Assembly: GCF_002288925.2 (NCBI RefSeq)
Contig: NW_022098062.1
Coordinates: forward strand, 9,532,605-9,596,604
DNA length: 64,000 nucleotides
Source: Delphinapterus leucas
Taxonomy: Eukaryota > Chordata > Mammalia > Artiodactyla > Monodontidae
Direction of reading: 5' to 3'
Under the pieces are notes generated by a model. That model saw only the letters and a program-made list of their open reading frames with translations. It was not told the DNA's origin and searched no databases. Every line of letters starts with the position of its first letter. Position 1 is the first letter of the stretch. Shown one piece after another: positions 50,417-61,534 of the stretch. The position numbers and the translations under genes were made by a program.

Positions 50417-50733
50417 TTTTCTTTAAATTTATTTATTTATTTATTTTTGGCTGCGTTGGGTCTTTGTTGCCACACGCGGGCTCCTCTAGTTGCAGCGAGC
50501 GGAGGTTGCTCTTTGCTGCAGTGCGCAGGCTTCTCATTGCGATGGCTTCTCTTGTTGTGGAGCACGGGCAATAGGCACGCGGGCTTCAGTAGTTGTGGCA
50601 CGTGGGCTCAGCAGTTGTGGCGCACAGGCTTCGCTGTTCCACGGCATGTGGGATCTTCCCAGACCAGGGATCGAACCTGTGTCCCCTGCATTGGCAGGCA
50701 GATTCTTAATCACTGCGCCACCAGGGAAGCCCC
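50417..50733 (-). mobile_element. Long CHR-type SINE
   Basis: Minus-strand copy from an ATTTATTTATTTATTTTTGG tail to CCACCAGGGAAGCCCC. The short TSD gtcattt occurs at 50410 and 50735. The 187-aa ORF at 50264 is chance plus SINE. Confidence 0.9.
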
Positions 50734-50889
50734 CGTCATTTGTTTATTATTTCTAGAAGTTCTGCTGAGACTGAGCTCTTCTTTCACACCTTCCTCAACA
50801 ATTTTGAGTCTCTTCACCATACCGTAATTTTAATCCCCTCTTTTATTTCTTTAAACATCTATAGTCTTTACAAGACTAATGATTACCGC

Positions 50890-51620
50890 TGATGTTTTAG
50901 TTATCTAACACTGTGTAACAAACCTCCCCAGAACTTTGTGCATTCAAACAACAACAATCACTTATTTTGCTCACAAATTTGCAATCTGCCCAGGGCTCAG
51001 AAAGGACAGCTTGTTTCTGTTCCATGTGGCACCACCTAGGGCTGCTTGACAGGAAGTTGGAGGATCCAGTTTCCAGAGGCTTCTCACAAGGCTGGTAAAT
51101 TAGCACCGGCTGGCAGCTGGCAGCTTAGGCCTCAGTTCATCTCCACATGGGTCTCTCCATGGACTGCATGGGCTTTTTCACAGCATGGTGATGGGTTCCA
51201 ATAATGAGCATCCCAAGAGGGAAAGGAAGGTGTGTGGCATTTCTATGACTCAGCCTCAGAATTCACATAATATCACTTCCGTGTTGACTGACTTTTGGTC
51301 AAAGCAGTCAGAAAGCCCTGGCTAGGTTCAGTGGAATGAGACAGACTCTACTTTTTTTTTTTTTTTTTTTTTTTTGCGGTACGCGGGCCTCTCACTGTTG
51401 TGGCCTCTCCCTTTGCGGAGCACAGGCTCCGGACGCGCAGGCTCAGCGGCCATGGCTCACGGGCCCAGCCACTCCGCGGCATGTGGGATCTTCCCGGACG
51501 GGGGCACAAACCCGTGTCCCCTGCATCGGCAGGCGGACTCTCAACCACTGCGCCACCAGGGAAGCCCCAGACTCTACTTCTTGATAGAAGAATAGCAAGG
51601 TTCTAGAAGGGCACATGGGT
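50890..51620 (+). mobile_element. MLT1-like MaLR LTR, split by a SINE
   Basis: TTAGTTATCTAACACTGTGT, AACAAACCTCCCCAGAAC, CAAACAACAACAATCACTTA and, later, TTTTGGTCAAAGCAGTCAG follow the MLT1 LTR pattern. The SINE at 51354 lies in its 3' part. It is non-coding. Confidence 0.65.
51354..51567 (-). mobile_element. Short CHR-type SINE, young
   Basis: Minus-strand near-consensus copy with a T-run tail of about 22. The perfect 12-bp TSD cagactctactt occurs at 51342-51353 and 51568-51579. Confidence 0.95.
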
Positions 51621-52548
51621 TGGGAAATACTGCAGCAGCCATCTTTGGAAAATATGATCTGCTACAGCTGCTTGTCTTCTTGTGCAAGCTCACATCTCTT
51701 GCAACTTTATCCATAAAAATTTTTGAGATCTGTCCACAGACATTTAAATTTGATTCTCCCAGACTCTGGGAATCACAACCAACTAGGACTACTAACAACA
51801 AAGTTAGCAGCTGAGAGATTTTCAGGCCTTACAGGTAGTGCAAAATCCTGGCTGCAAATCCATGTGAGGGCAAGCTTCTGTTTAGGCAGTTTCTTGGGAG
51901 ACTTTTTCCCCTTCTCCATTCAGATCCAAGGCATTAATATGCAAGTCTCTGTATGCAGGGAATTTTTTCTCCTACTCATCCACTGAGAAGTCACCTTTCT
52001 AGGATCCCAGTTTTATATAGGGCAGTTTCTAATATGACCTCCCACTCTGCTTGGACACTATTTTCTTCTCTTGTCCCTCCTCCCTTTGGCTCTAAAGCCA
52101 TAGGAAACCCTCAGCACAAACACCACCATCAATGCTTACTCTACATTGTGGAATCATGCTTTCTAGTCCTTTCAAGGCCTTCAGTTGTTTTTCTCACATG
52201 GGCTTCAGTATTTTACATATATTTTTCCCCAGCTTCATTTTAAAATGTTCTGACCAGAAGGGAATTCTCTGCACATCTAATCTACCATATTACTGTCAAA
52301 GAAATTACTCACCATTCACTTTAAGCTATTTCACTTACTAAAAAAAGATAAATAATGTCAGGAATACATCTATGTTTTTAAAAGGCAGCCATGTAAAATA
52401 TCATATTTACTTGGATGGAAATGCTTTGGAAAATGTCCTTAATTAATACACTTCCCACAAAGCAAATCAGAGGGAACTTAAACTTATTAGAAACAGTAAC
52501 TTTTGCCCCAGATTCTTCACATCTCTTAAACTCTATTGGGCTCTATGC
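51621..52548. other. Intronic sequence, nothing recognised
   Basis: Unique text. The ORFs of 64-96 aa overlap on several frames and show no known domain. Confidence 0.4.
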
Positions 52549-52563
52549 CCTTGTACGTATTTT

Positions 52564-52915
52564 TTTTTAATTTATTTATTTTATTTGTTTATTTCTGGCT
52601 GTGTTAGGTCTTCCTTGCTGCGTGGTCTTTCTCTAGTTGCAGTGAGCAGGGGCTACTCTTCCTTGAGGTGCGTGGGCTTCTCACTGCAGTGACTTCTCTT
52701 GTTGCGGAGCACAGGCTCCAGGAGCGCAGGCTTCAGTAGTTGTAGTAGTTGGGCTCAGTAGTTGTGGCTTGCGGGCTCTAGAGCACAGGCTCAATAGTTG
52801 TGGCGCATGGGCTTAGTTGCTCCGCGGCATGTGGGATCTTCCCAGACCAGGGCTCGAACCTGTGTCCCCTGCATTGGCAGGCAGATTCTTAACCACTGAG
52901 CCACCAGGGAAGCCC
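52564..52915 (-). mobile_element. Long CHR-type SINE
   Basis: Minus-strand full copy with a perfect 15-bp TSD ccttgtacgtatttt (52549-52563 and 52916-52930). Confidence 0.95.
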
Positions 52916-52930
52916 CCTTGTACGTATTTT

Positions 52931-55199
52931 AAACATGGTTTAGAACTGCACCACAACCCAAGGTAAAGGAAACTGTACCGATTTAAAGGAAAAAACAACA
53001 AACTATTTCTAGAGCCAATGTCTTAAGGTTAAAATTAAAAAAATAAAAAGATGAGGTCAATGTCATGTAGGAAGAGGTAAATTCAAGTTCTCTTTGGCAA
53101 AATGAAAATGAATTAACTGGATTTAATATTCATATGCATTTTTTGAAACATATTCTTAAGACTAAAGAAACAGCAGTTCATGAAAAAAAAGGAGCTATAA
53201 GCCACTGGAATAAAGCCTTTGCGCGTCAGATCTCCCCACCACGCTGAAAGCAATGGCTACAAATTACCATATTCCCCAAAAGATGACAGCCAAACTCTTC
53301 TATCCCAGAGGAAAAATGGCTATTGCAGCCGTTAGTCAGCACTGCAGGAGGCTTAAGACTAAGTCACTGAACAGACCATTTATTGTTCTTCATCTTGTAC
53401 AATATGACCTTTCCAGCTCAGCCTGCTAAACATCACAGTGGTCCATGAGGAGAAAATCCACATGGAAGCAAATTCCAAAATGCAATTTACCCTATAGGCA
53501 GCTTGCTTTTCCAGATTCTTCATCCCACTTTGCTCTACTCCCCTCTGGGTCATAACAGAACTTGGCAAATGTTAGAATTTGCTATGTATAAACTCTGGAG
53601 CCCAGATTAGAAAACTCAGCAAAGTATGCATTTGGTACTGGTAAAAATGGTCGCTTTGTGCACTGATTCAGATTTGCTAACTTAGGATATCTACGGTTTC
53701 AAAAATGTGTCTGCAACTGTTGAAATAAAAAAAATCGGAGAAAAGGCACGTGTCACACACATCCCAACATAGGCTTACGAGTCTTCTGAGATCATCCTCT
53801 CCGTACCAACAAAATACCAAGGCCATTACACAATTTGTGGTTTCTTCTCATAATTGAAGAAATTAATAGCTTTGGATGCAAAACTTAGATAGCTTTACTC
53901 TGAGATATTCTCCCAGCCTTGGAGCTCTGTGTATAGAATCCCGAAGTACCAGTTACCAGACTCCCAAGTAGAGGTCTACAAAAGGTTCTTTTCATTCACT
54001 AGCAATCTTTCTTCATAGAAAACTTCAAAAACGTCTTTTGGAAGGGTTTTCCACTTATAAAAAGAGTCTGCAACAAAGCCCTATTGTATAGTAGTTTGTG
54101 TTTACCAAGTTGATAAAATCCATCTATACTGTAATTTCATGTCATACTTTATTGATAGCTCTTTTCCTTATATTAAAATCAAAGAGTTAGCATCCTAACA
54201 AGGTAGAGAGTACACAGGATACATTTAGCACATGACGTATGACCAAGTTTAAAAGGGTTGAACCTGGAAAAGGTAAGTGCTCAGTTTGAATTGTAAGTAA
54301 TCTGACATACTGATTTGAGGAGCAAAGCTACATTCTATAGTTTTAAGCAATGTAAATCTAAAGCATAACACAGCAATGAGTTTTTCCATCTGAGTAATAA
54401 GGGTATTCATATAAACTAATTACAGCCTAGAAATTAATTAACTGATCAAACTAGATGAGTTTACCCTTGGTAAATTAATAAGAGCTTGCTTGTCCATCTG
54501 GACATTAAAATGCTAGTCAGCAGAGGTTTTGTTATAACTTAATCTGTTTTGATTTGCTTTACATCAGAATTTTTTTGGCCTCCATTTGTTCACCTACATC
54601 TCTGGAAGTTCCTTTATACACATCCAATAAAAGCAAAACAAGTACTTAAGCTTGTACATATGATTCTAAGGGGCTATCTTTTTAATAAATTTTGCATTTA
54701 TTTAGAGCAATAATGTACATGCATAAAGATATTATTGTTTAAAAAAATTATACTTTGTAATGCAGTCCCTTAACACACCCAAAAAAATCAGTGCAACTAA
54801 TGCCTATTCAATGAATAGTATAACTACAAATAAAAAGGTCCTCATTTACTCCTGCACAGAAACTGAAGGACCTACTAGCATTAACCTCAATTCAGTATTT
54901 TAGACACACAGGCTTTACGGAGAAAATGAGTTTATAATTTCAGATACCTCTAACTGTCAAGTCACATAACCAGGTCTGGGTTTCTACAGGGCTGTGGTAG
55001 CTCACTTCAGTTAGTGAAGCAACCCATCAAGGGCATCAATCAGTCTGGTTGGGGGGAAAAAGCATCAATATATTTATTATATTTTGGATATATACATTTT
55101 TTTCAGTCCACTCTTCCACCTTTTTCTGAAGAACAATTTTTTTGTTACACTCTAAACTTCTGGCTTTTGATATCAAGTAGAGAATCCCAATGTCATTAA
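52931..55199. other. Unique intronic sequence, repeat-free
   Basis: No SINE or LINE is recognised in 2.3 kb. 54420-54530 has several homeodomain-type ATTAATTA words. No coding potential. Confidence 0.4.
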
Positions 55200-55400
55200 C
55201 GGTGCAGAAAGAAGAGCCTGGGCTTGAGGCAAGAGAATGAAATTGGAATCCCAACCCTACCACTTAGTTTCACATCTGTAGAACAACTACTTTAATAAAG
55301 TTGCTATAAAGGTTAAAAGATATATCACCTAGAACAGTAGCTGGCATAGAACAGATAACTAATAAATATTGGCTGTTCTTATTGTTGTTATTAGTACCAA
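55200..55400 (+). mobile_element. MIR SINE
   Basis: GAGCCTGGGCTTGAGGCAAG, TACCACTTAGTTTCAC, TGCTATAAAGGTTAAAAGAT, GTAGCTGGCATAGAACAG and AATAAATATTGGCTG follow MIR sense order. It is followed by TTGTTGTTATTAG and ATT triplets. Confidence 0.7.
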
Positions 55401-55914
55401 CACTATTATTATTATTCTACTTATTCCTGATGGGTCCCTACCCTGTTTCCTAGCAATTCCAAACTTCTGTCACTTTCTTCAAGCCCTCTAGTCAAGCTCA
55501 AATCCCTAACTTTCAACAAATGACCCACTCTTGTGCTTGATAGAGAAAACAGACATGAAGAATTTCCTCAATGTCATGTCTCTAGATATCTTCATGCACC
55601 CAAATTTGCCTTTTCTTTTTCATTCTAGAAGAAGCAGGTCTTTCCTCCAACCTCAGGCAAGCAGTAAGTGCCCCGTAACTGTCAGTCACTAACTATCGTC
55701 CTCTTCCTCTTCCTCAACAAAAGGAACAGGAATTTCCAGACTCCACGTTACTGAAGACTGGCTGTTGCTCCAATCTCAGGCTTGGCAACTACCAACACTC
55801 ATGTGATTATGGAGGATGGCTACTGGTTTTACAGTAATCCATTACTCTCTTCTTCATCCTCAAAATCCATTTAGCTGACATAAAGGAGGTCAAGTTCTCA
55901 TAAAATAACTAATG

Positions 55915-56150
55915 GTTCAAACTCATAGAAACAGAAAGTGGAATGGTGGTTGCCAGGGGCTGGGGGGAAGGGGAAATGGGGTATTTTTTAATGGGCATAG
56001 AGTTTCGGTTTTGCAAGATGAAAAAAGTTTTGGAGTTTGGTTGCACAACAATGTGAATGTACTTAACACTACTTAACTGTATACTGAAAAACAGGTAAAA
56101 TGACACGTTTTATGTTAGGGTTAATCTTACCACAATTTAAATACACACGT
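55915..56150 (+). mobile_element. L1 3' UTR fragment
   Basis: CTCATAGAAACAGAAAGTGG, GGTTGCCAGGGGCTGGGG and GTTTTGCAAGATGAAAAAAG are an L1 3' UTR motif that also appears near 10390-10510 and 37190-37300. Confidence 0.7.
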
Positions 56151-56758
56151 ATTGGTACTAGCTCAAGGCCACCCCAATATGACCTCTGCCAACCTTTGCC
56201 CTGAATTCATTTTCTGGACCCCTATTCAAATTAGGGTGAAAGTTCATTTAGCCATTTCAGTTTGTTCAAGCAAATTCCTGACCACCATCTAGATAACTTA
56301 TATAACCTATGTTTTTATAAAAGATAAAAGAGATGCCATGTTGTTGAGGGATACTTGGGGGTTAGGATTGAATTCTCAGAGATAACAAGTACAGCATCTG
56401 CTTCCCTCCACCCAGCAGAAATAAATATTAAAATAATTCTCCAAGAATACTACTCACACTCCCAGGGGAATCTTCTGACACTGGCACATAGGATACTTGG
56501 GACAGAGGTATGGAAGTGAATAAACATGTGGTAGAAAGCTCTCTTAACATAACCTGCTCCAGTGAAACTCACCAAATGAAACCCATGTTGTAGGAAAAAA
56601 TTTGACTTGAGATGCAAATATTTATAAAAACTGTGACTTAAAGACCATCTATCTTTAGGAGAGAAAATATGCAGTAAATCTAACACAGCAACAAACTAAA
56701 ATGCAGGGTGAAAAGATAATAGTAAACCATTTCAACCAGAATAAGAAACTGTACATTT
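56151..56758. other. Intronic sequence, nothing recognised
   Basis: Unique text without repeats or coding potential. Confidence 0.4.
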
Positions 56759-56766
56759 GAGAGGTT

Positions 56767-56974
56767 TTTTTTGTGTGTGTGTGTGGTACGCAGGCCTCTC
56801 ACTGTTGCGGCCTCTCCTGTTGCAGAGCACAGGCTCCGGACGCGCAGGCTCAGCGGCCATGGCTCACGGGTCCAGCCACTCCGCGGCATGTGGGATCTTC
56901 CCAGACCGGGGCACGAACCCGTGTCCCCTGCATCGGCAGGCGGACTCTTAACCACTGCACCACCAGGGAGGCCC
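56767..56974 (-). mobile_element. Short CHR-type SINE with a GT-repeat tail
   Basis: Minus-strand copy whose tail became TTTTTTTTGTGTGTGTGTGTG. The TSD is gagaggtt (56759) and gagagtta (56975). The last bases read GGGAGGCCC instead of GGGAAGCCC. Confidence 0.92.
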
Positions 56975-57160
56975 GAGAGTTATTTTTAAAATGTTAAGTA
57001 TTCACTCTTTACCTCAAGATGTTCAAGAATCATTATACAGAGACCTGAGTGTGTTAAACACATGCAAACACATATGAACAAAAGCTAGGTTTGGCTGTAT
57101 TCACAGAACTTGCCTGTAGTTGGGTGGTACAACTCCCACTTACCTCTTGAAGTATGTAAA

Positions 57161-57220
57161 GGACACTACCTCAACACAAAGGACATTACCTCAACACAAA
57201 GGACATTACCTCAACACAGA
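57161..57220 (+). repeat. 20-bp tandem repeat, three copies
   Basis: The unit GGACAYTACCTCAACACAAA occurs three times exactly in phase (57161, 57181, 57201). The third copy ends CAGA. Confidence 0.97.
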
Positions 57221-58221
57221 ACCATGTAATGTTAACACTAGAAATATCTTATTCTAACCCAAGCCCTTTGTTTCACAGATGATGAAACTGAAGCACTGAA
57301 GGGATAAGTAAAACCTATGTACAGAATAAATTATGAGATCCCAGCATATAAAAATTCAGTAACTTTCTAATATACCAACATTAATTTATAAGAAGATGTG
57401 ATGATAATAATTTTTAAAAGAACACATTCACAATAGCCACAAACTATCACAAGCCTTGGAAAAAGCATTACAAAAATGTGTGAGAATTTTATGGAGAAAG
57501 CTAGAAAACGTTAGTAAAGGACCTAAAAGAGGACACATGCCGTGTCCATTGACAGAAATGCCTAACGTTGAAAAGACCTCAATTCTCCCTCTTGCCCCTA
57601 TATAAGCCACACTCTAGTCTCTCTTTCAAATAAAACTACAATAAACAAAAGAATATTCTTCTATGTTGTGGGCGATAATGGCAAAGGGACACAGGGGTAA
57701 AAAATATAAGGATAAACCAGGAAAATAAGTCATCTTACCCAAGCAGTTTAAACTTTAAATGCAGGTTTCTAGCCTGTAACGCCTAGCCAGCAGGACTCTT
57801 CCTTCTACATTCATTATTTCTGCGAGTTCAAATGTCCCTCAGATGATCTGTGTTTTCATGCAATTCTCTATATTTGCTTTAAAAATCAGTAAAGGCTTTT
57901 AAAATGTAAAGTGAACTTTGGAAACAATGTGGGCAGACCGGAAACTAATTTAACATTTTAACTTCATAGCCCACCTTACACTTCTTTAAAGTCTGTACAA
58001 ACTTGCACTTCAGTATTCTGCCACTGTGCTTCCTGAAAACAACACCGATAGAAACTATCTTTCTAAGTCCCTACAGATCAAGAAGACAAGGTCAGCCCCC
58101 CACCCCACCCACAACGCCACACACACCTCCAGGACCAAACAGATACAGCACCATAAAATCCTAATAAAAGTTCTGCATTAAAACTAAAGGCAACCCAAGT
58201 TATTTTCAGTGAGTAGTCTAA
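57221..58221. other. Intronic sequence with a short MIR-like piece
   Basis: 57278-57320 (TCACAGATGATGAAACTGAA) is a short antisense MIR-like core. The rest is unrecognised, including a C-rich run near 58096. Confidence 0.4.
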
Positions 58222-58233
58222 GATAAAGAAGGG

Positions 58234-58579
58234 GGGCTTCCCTGGTGGCACAGTGGTTAAGAATCCTCCTGCCAATGCAGGGGACACGGGTTCGAGCCCT
58301 GGCCCGGGAAGATACCACATGCCGTGGAGCAACTAAGCCGGTGTGCCACAACTACTGAGCCTGTGCTCTAGAGCCCGTGAGCCACAACAACTGAGCCCGC
58401 GTGCCACAACTACTGAAGCCTGTGCACCTAGAGCCCACGCTCCGCAACAACAGAAGCCACCGCAAGGAGAAGCCCACGCACAGCAACGAAGAGTAGCCCC
58501 CGCTCGCCACAACCAGAGAAAAGCCCACGCGCAGCAACGAAGACCCAACGCAGCCAAAAATATAAATAAATAAATAAAA
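58234..58579 (+). mobile_element. Long CHR-type SINE
   Basis: Complete long form from gggcttccctggtggcacag to CAGCCAAAAATATAAATAAA. The approximate TSD is ataaagaagggg and ataaaaggga. Confidence 0.92.
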
Positions 58580-59499
58580 GGGATTGAGTACATTAAAATG
58601 AAAAATTAGACCTGACCCTGTGGAATTAACTTCCTATTACTGTGGATTTCCAAATTAAAATCCCATGTGTAGATTTTGACACGTGAAGTAGGACGAGGCG
58701 GGACAATTAACAACTAAATCTTTAACCTAAGCAAGATAGTTTCTGACAGTTTAACTCAAAAAGGTAACTAAAAATACACATAGGGCCTAAGTTAAACCTT
58801 ACTGCAAACTGGGAAATAAGCAATTGAAACTTCTGTTCTAATAACTTCCGAGTCTCTTTAATATTTTATTACACCAGATCCAAAGCAGCCAAAATTTAAA
58901 TATCAGTCTGGAGACAGGGGCAAAAGATTCTTTTTCCCCTCTCCCCCAGAAAAAAATAAATTGGAAAGCGTAGATATTCTGTGAGAAGGCAGTAAGACAG
59001 TCTGTGTCTTAACGGTGCAGTCATGTAAAGTCTATGGCCAGACACACCGACTATGCAAGCTGCTTGGCAAGCAATACAACATGGGGTTTACTAATACCAA
59101 TCACTGTAGGGCTCTTGACTAGCCAAGTACCAGCGAATCTGCACTAAGTCTACAATTCAGAGGTGAGAACTTTCCTGAATACAAAGCTACTATAGAGGCC
59201 AAGTGTCTAGACTTGAGGAGGAGGAAACCTGCCAACATCAGAGAGCTTCCCCAGATTAAAGAATGAACATTTTCCCCCTTTGAGAGAGAACGGGAGAAAA
59301 CGTTATGAATGAGCCCCAACAGTCAGAAAGCTAACCAAAGTTGGGTATATCCTGTATACATTAATGAATAAAGCAACAAGTCTAAACTTACGGGCCTGCA
59401 GAATACAGATTTGAATATCTTAGTATAACAGTACGGATTATTTTATTAAAATAAATATTTAAAAGTACATTTAAAAAACATTATTTCTCTAGTTTCTTC
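58580..59499. other. Intronic sequence, nothing recognised
   Basis: Unique text. The 66-aa minus ORF at 59119 shows no known domain. Confidence 0.4.
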
Positions 59500-59513
59500 A
59501 AGAATATAGGACA

Positions 59514-59861
59514 GGGGCTTCCCTGGTGGCGCAGTGGTTGGGAATCCGCCTGCCAATGCAGGGGACACGGGTTCAAGCCCTGGTTCGGGAGGATCCCACG
59601 TGCCGCGGAGCAACTGGGCCCGTGCGCCACAACTGCTGAGCCTGCGCTCGAGAACCCGCGTGCCACAACTGCTGAAGCCCTCGTGCCATGGCTGCTGAGG
59701 CCCGCGTGCCTAGAGCCCGTGCTCTGCAACGGGAGAGGCCACCGTGGTGAGAAGCCCGTGCACCACAATGAAGAGTAGCCCCCGCTCACCGCAACCAGAG
59801 AAAGCCTGCACGCAGCAACGAAGACCCAACGCAGCCATAAATAAATAAATAAAATTTAAAA
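59514..59861 (+). mobile_element. Long CHR-type SINE, young
   Basis: Complete long form with a perfect 14-bp TSD aagaatataggaca (59500-59513 and 59862-59875). Confidence 0.95.
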
Positions 59862-59999
59862 AAGAATATAGGACAAAAGACCAGTGAACTATATCCCTAG
59901 AGTTAAACAGGAATAACCTCTTTGACAGGCTCTCAATTCTTAAACCTTAGTTTTCCTTAAGGCTCTCTCTCTCTGCTTAGGCTGCTACTCAGTCACTCC

Positions 60000-60330
60000 T
60001 CCCAGACTCAGATATCTCCAATCAGACCATAATAGCTTCCATGTCTGTATCTCCAGGCTTCATATTTCCAACCATCACCCCCTGGATATCACCCTCATCT
60101 TCTCCATTATACTGGAAAGTCAGCCCATCCATAATTAAACTGATCACATTTTCTCTTCCACTGCCAAATCTTCTCTTCTACTCTGAATTCCCTTGTCACC
60201 TAAAAGCATTGTTTGGATAAAGCAATAATTAATCTACTTCCTAATTAATCTACTTACCAAAGGTCTCCTGCTTCACTTCCCCAAACCATTAATCCCTCAC
60301 ATTCCAAAAATGTTCTTCTATCATGAAAGC
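60000..60330 (+). mobile_element. L2 reverse-transcriptase remnant
   Basis: CCCAGACTCAGATATCTCCA, TTCATATTTCCAACCATCAC and GGATATCACCCTCATCTTCT follow the L2 RT block (antisense copies at 12395-14460). It is degraded. Confidence 0.45.
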
Positions 60331-60344
60331 AGTATCACAAAATA

Positions 60345-60560
60345 ATAATCGCTACATAGATAAGTTTTCTGTGTGAAGTACTGGGCTTTATGTATATTAC
60401 CTCATTCAATCTAATCCTCAAAACAGTGCTCTGAGGTAGGCATTACTGTGCTTGTTTTACCAATGAATTAAACCGAGATTGAGGCTTATCCAAAGTCAGA
60501 GAAACAGCTAATAAGTGGGAGACTAGGAGTTCAATATCAGATACTAACTCAATCACTATA
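60345..60560 (-). mobile_element. MIR SINE
   Basis: TATATTACCTCATTCAATCT, CTGAGGTAGGCATTACTGTG and AACAGCTAATAAGTGGGAG follow antisense MIR order. Confidence 0.7.
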
Positions 60561-60769
60561 TAAAACTACCTCAGTACAGATTTTTTTTTAATTGAAGGAA
60601 GGGGGAAACCAGGCATAATTTGTTCATCCTAATAATTAAGTTATTAATTCATCATTTATCATACAGTTTCTGTCATGAAGTACACATTATTTTATATTAT
60701 TAGAGATACTCTCAAAACACGAACCTGATCTAAAAGACTGAACCAAAAATATATTTTGGTGATTGCCTA

Positions 60770-61014
60770 TTGCTTAAACAATGAAGTCAAATTGTATTTC
60801 ACAATCTGCCTCCAACCTACCTTTCAATTGTATCTTCCAATATTCCAGCTACTGCCCCCTTCCCCACTCCCCACACTTTTTGGCACTAACTAATGTACAC
60901 AACTAGTAATTCTCATTCACTCTCCTAAGGCCAGGTCTGTGGGCAATGTTTTTAATGTAGCCTACCCTGACTTCTTCAAGCAAAATTAATTCCTCCCTCT
61001 TTTTGCTTCTACAG
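60770..61014 (+). mobile_element. L2 3' region remnant
   Basis: TTTCACAATCTGCCTCCAAC, ATTCCAGCTACTGCCCCC and CCTACCCTGACTTCTTCAAG follow L2 3' order on the plus strand. The SINE at 61031 interrupts it. Confidence 0.5.
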
Positions 61015-61030
61015 CAGATTTTTCATTCTT

Positions 61031-61518
61031 TTTTTTTAAAAACACAGCTTTATTATTTTTTTAATAGATTCACTTTTATTTGAATACATTGTTTTGTGTG
61101 CTTTTTTTTTTTTTTTTTTTTGGCTACACTGGGTCTTCATTGCTGTGCACGGGCTTTCTCTAGCTGCGGCGAGCGGGGGCTACTATTTGCTGTGATGCAC
61201 GGGCTTCTCACTGCAGGGCTTCTCTTGTTGCAGAGCATGGGCTCTAGGAGCACGGGCTTCAGTAGTTGCAGCGTGCCGACTCAGGAGTTGCGCCACGTGG
61301 GCCCTAGAGCGTGCGGGCTCTAGGGCGCACAGACTTCAGTAGTTGTGGCATGCAGGTTCAGCAGTTGTGGCTTGTGGGCTCTAGAGCGCAGGCTCAGTAG
61401 CTGTGGCGCACGGGCTTAGTTGTTCTGCAGCATGTGGGATCTTCCGGACCAGGGATTGAACCCGTGTCCCCTGCACTGGCAGGCAGATTCTTAACCACCG
61501 CGCCACCAGGGAAGTCCC
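61031..61518 (-). mobile_element. Long CHR-type SINE with extra 3' flank (possible transduction)
   Basis: On the minus strand the SINE reads from 61518 to an A-run at about 61122-61100. A non-SINE stretch of about 60 nt (61099-61039) follows, ending TTTTT, then a second A-run. The TSD cagatttttcattctt (61015-61030) and caggtttttcattctt (61519-61534), one mismatch, encloses both parts. The body is also longer than usual, with duplicated GGGCTCTAG-type units near 61235-61335. Confidence 0.85.
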
Positions 61519-61534
61519 CAGGTTTTTCATTCTT

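Noticed and set aside
57161..57220. Short direct repeats as a possible CRISPR array
   Set aside because: The units are directly adjacent with no spacers and the genome is mammalian; it is a minisatellite.
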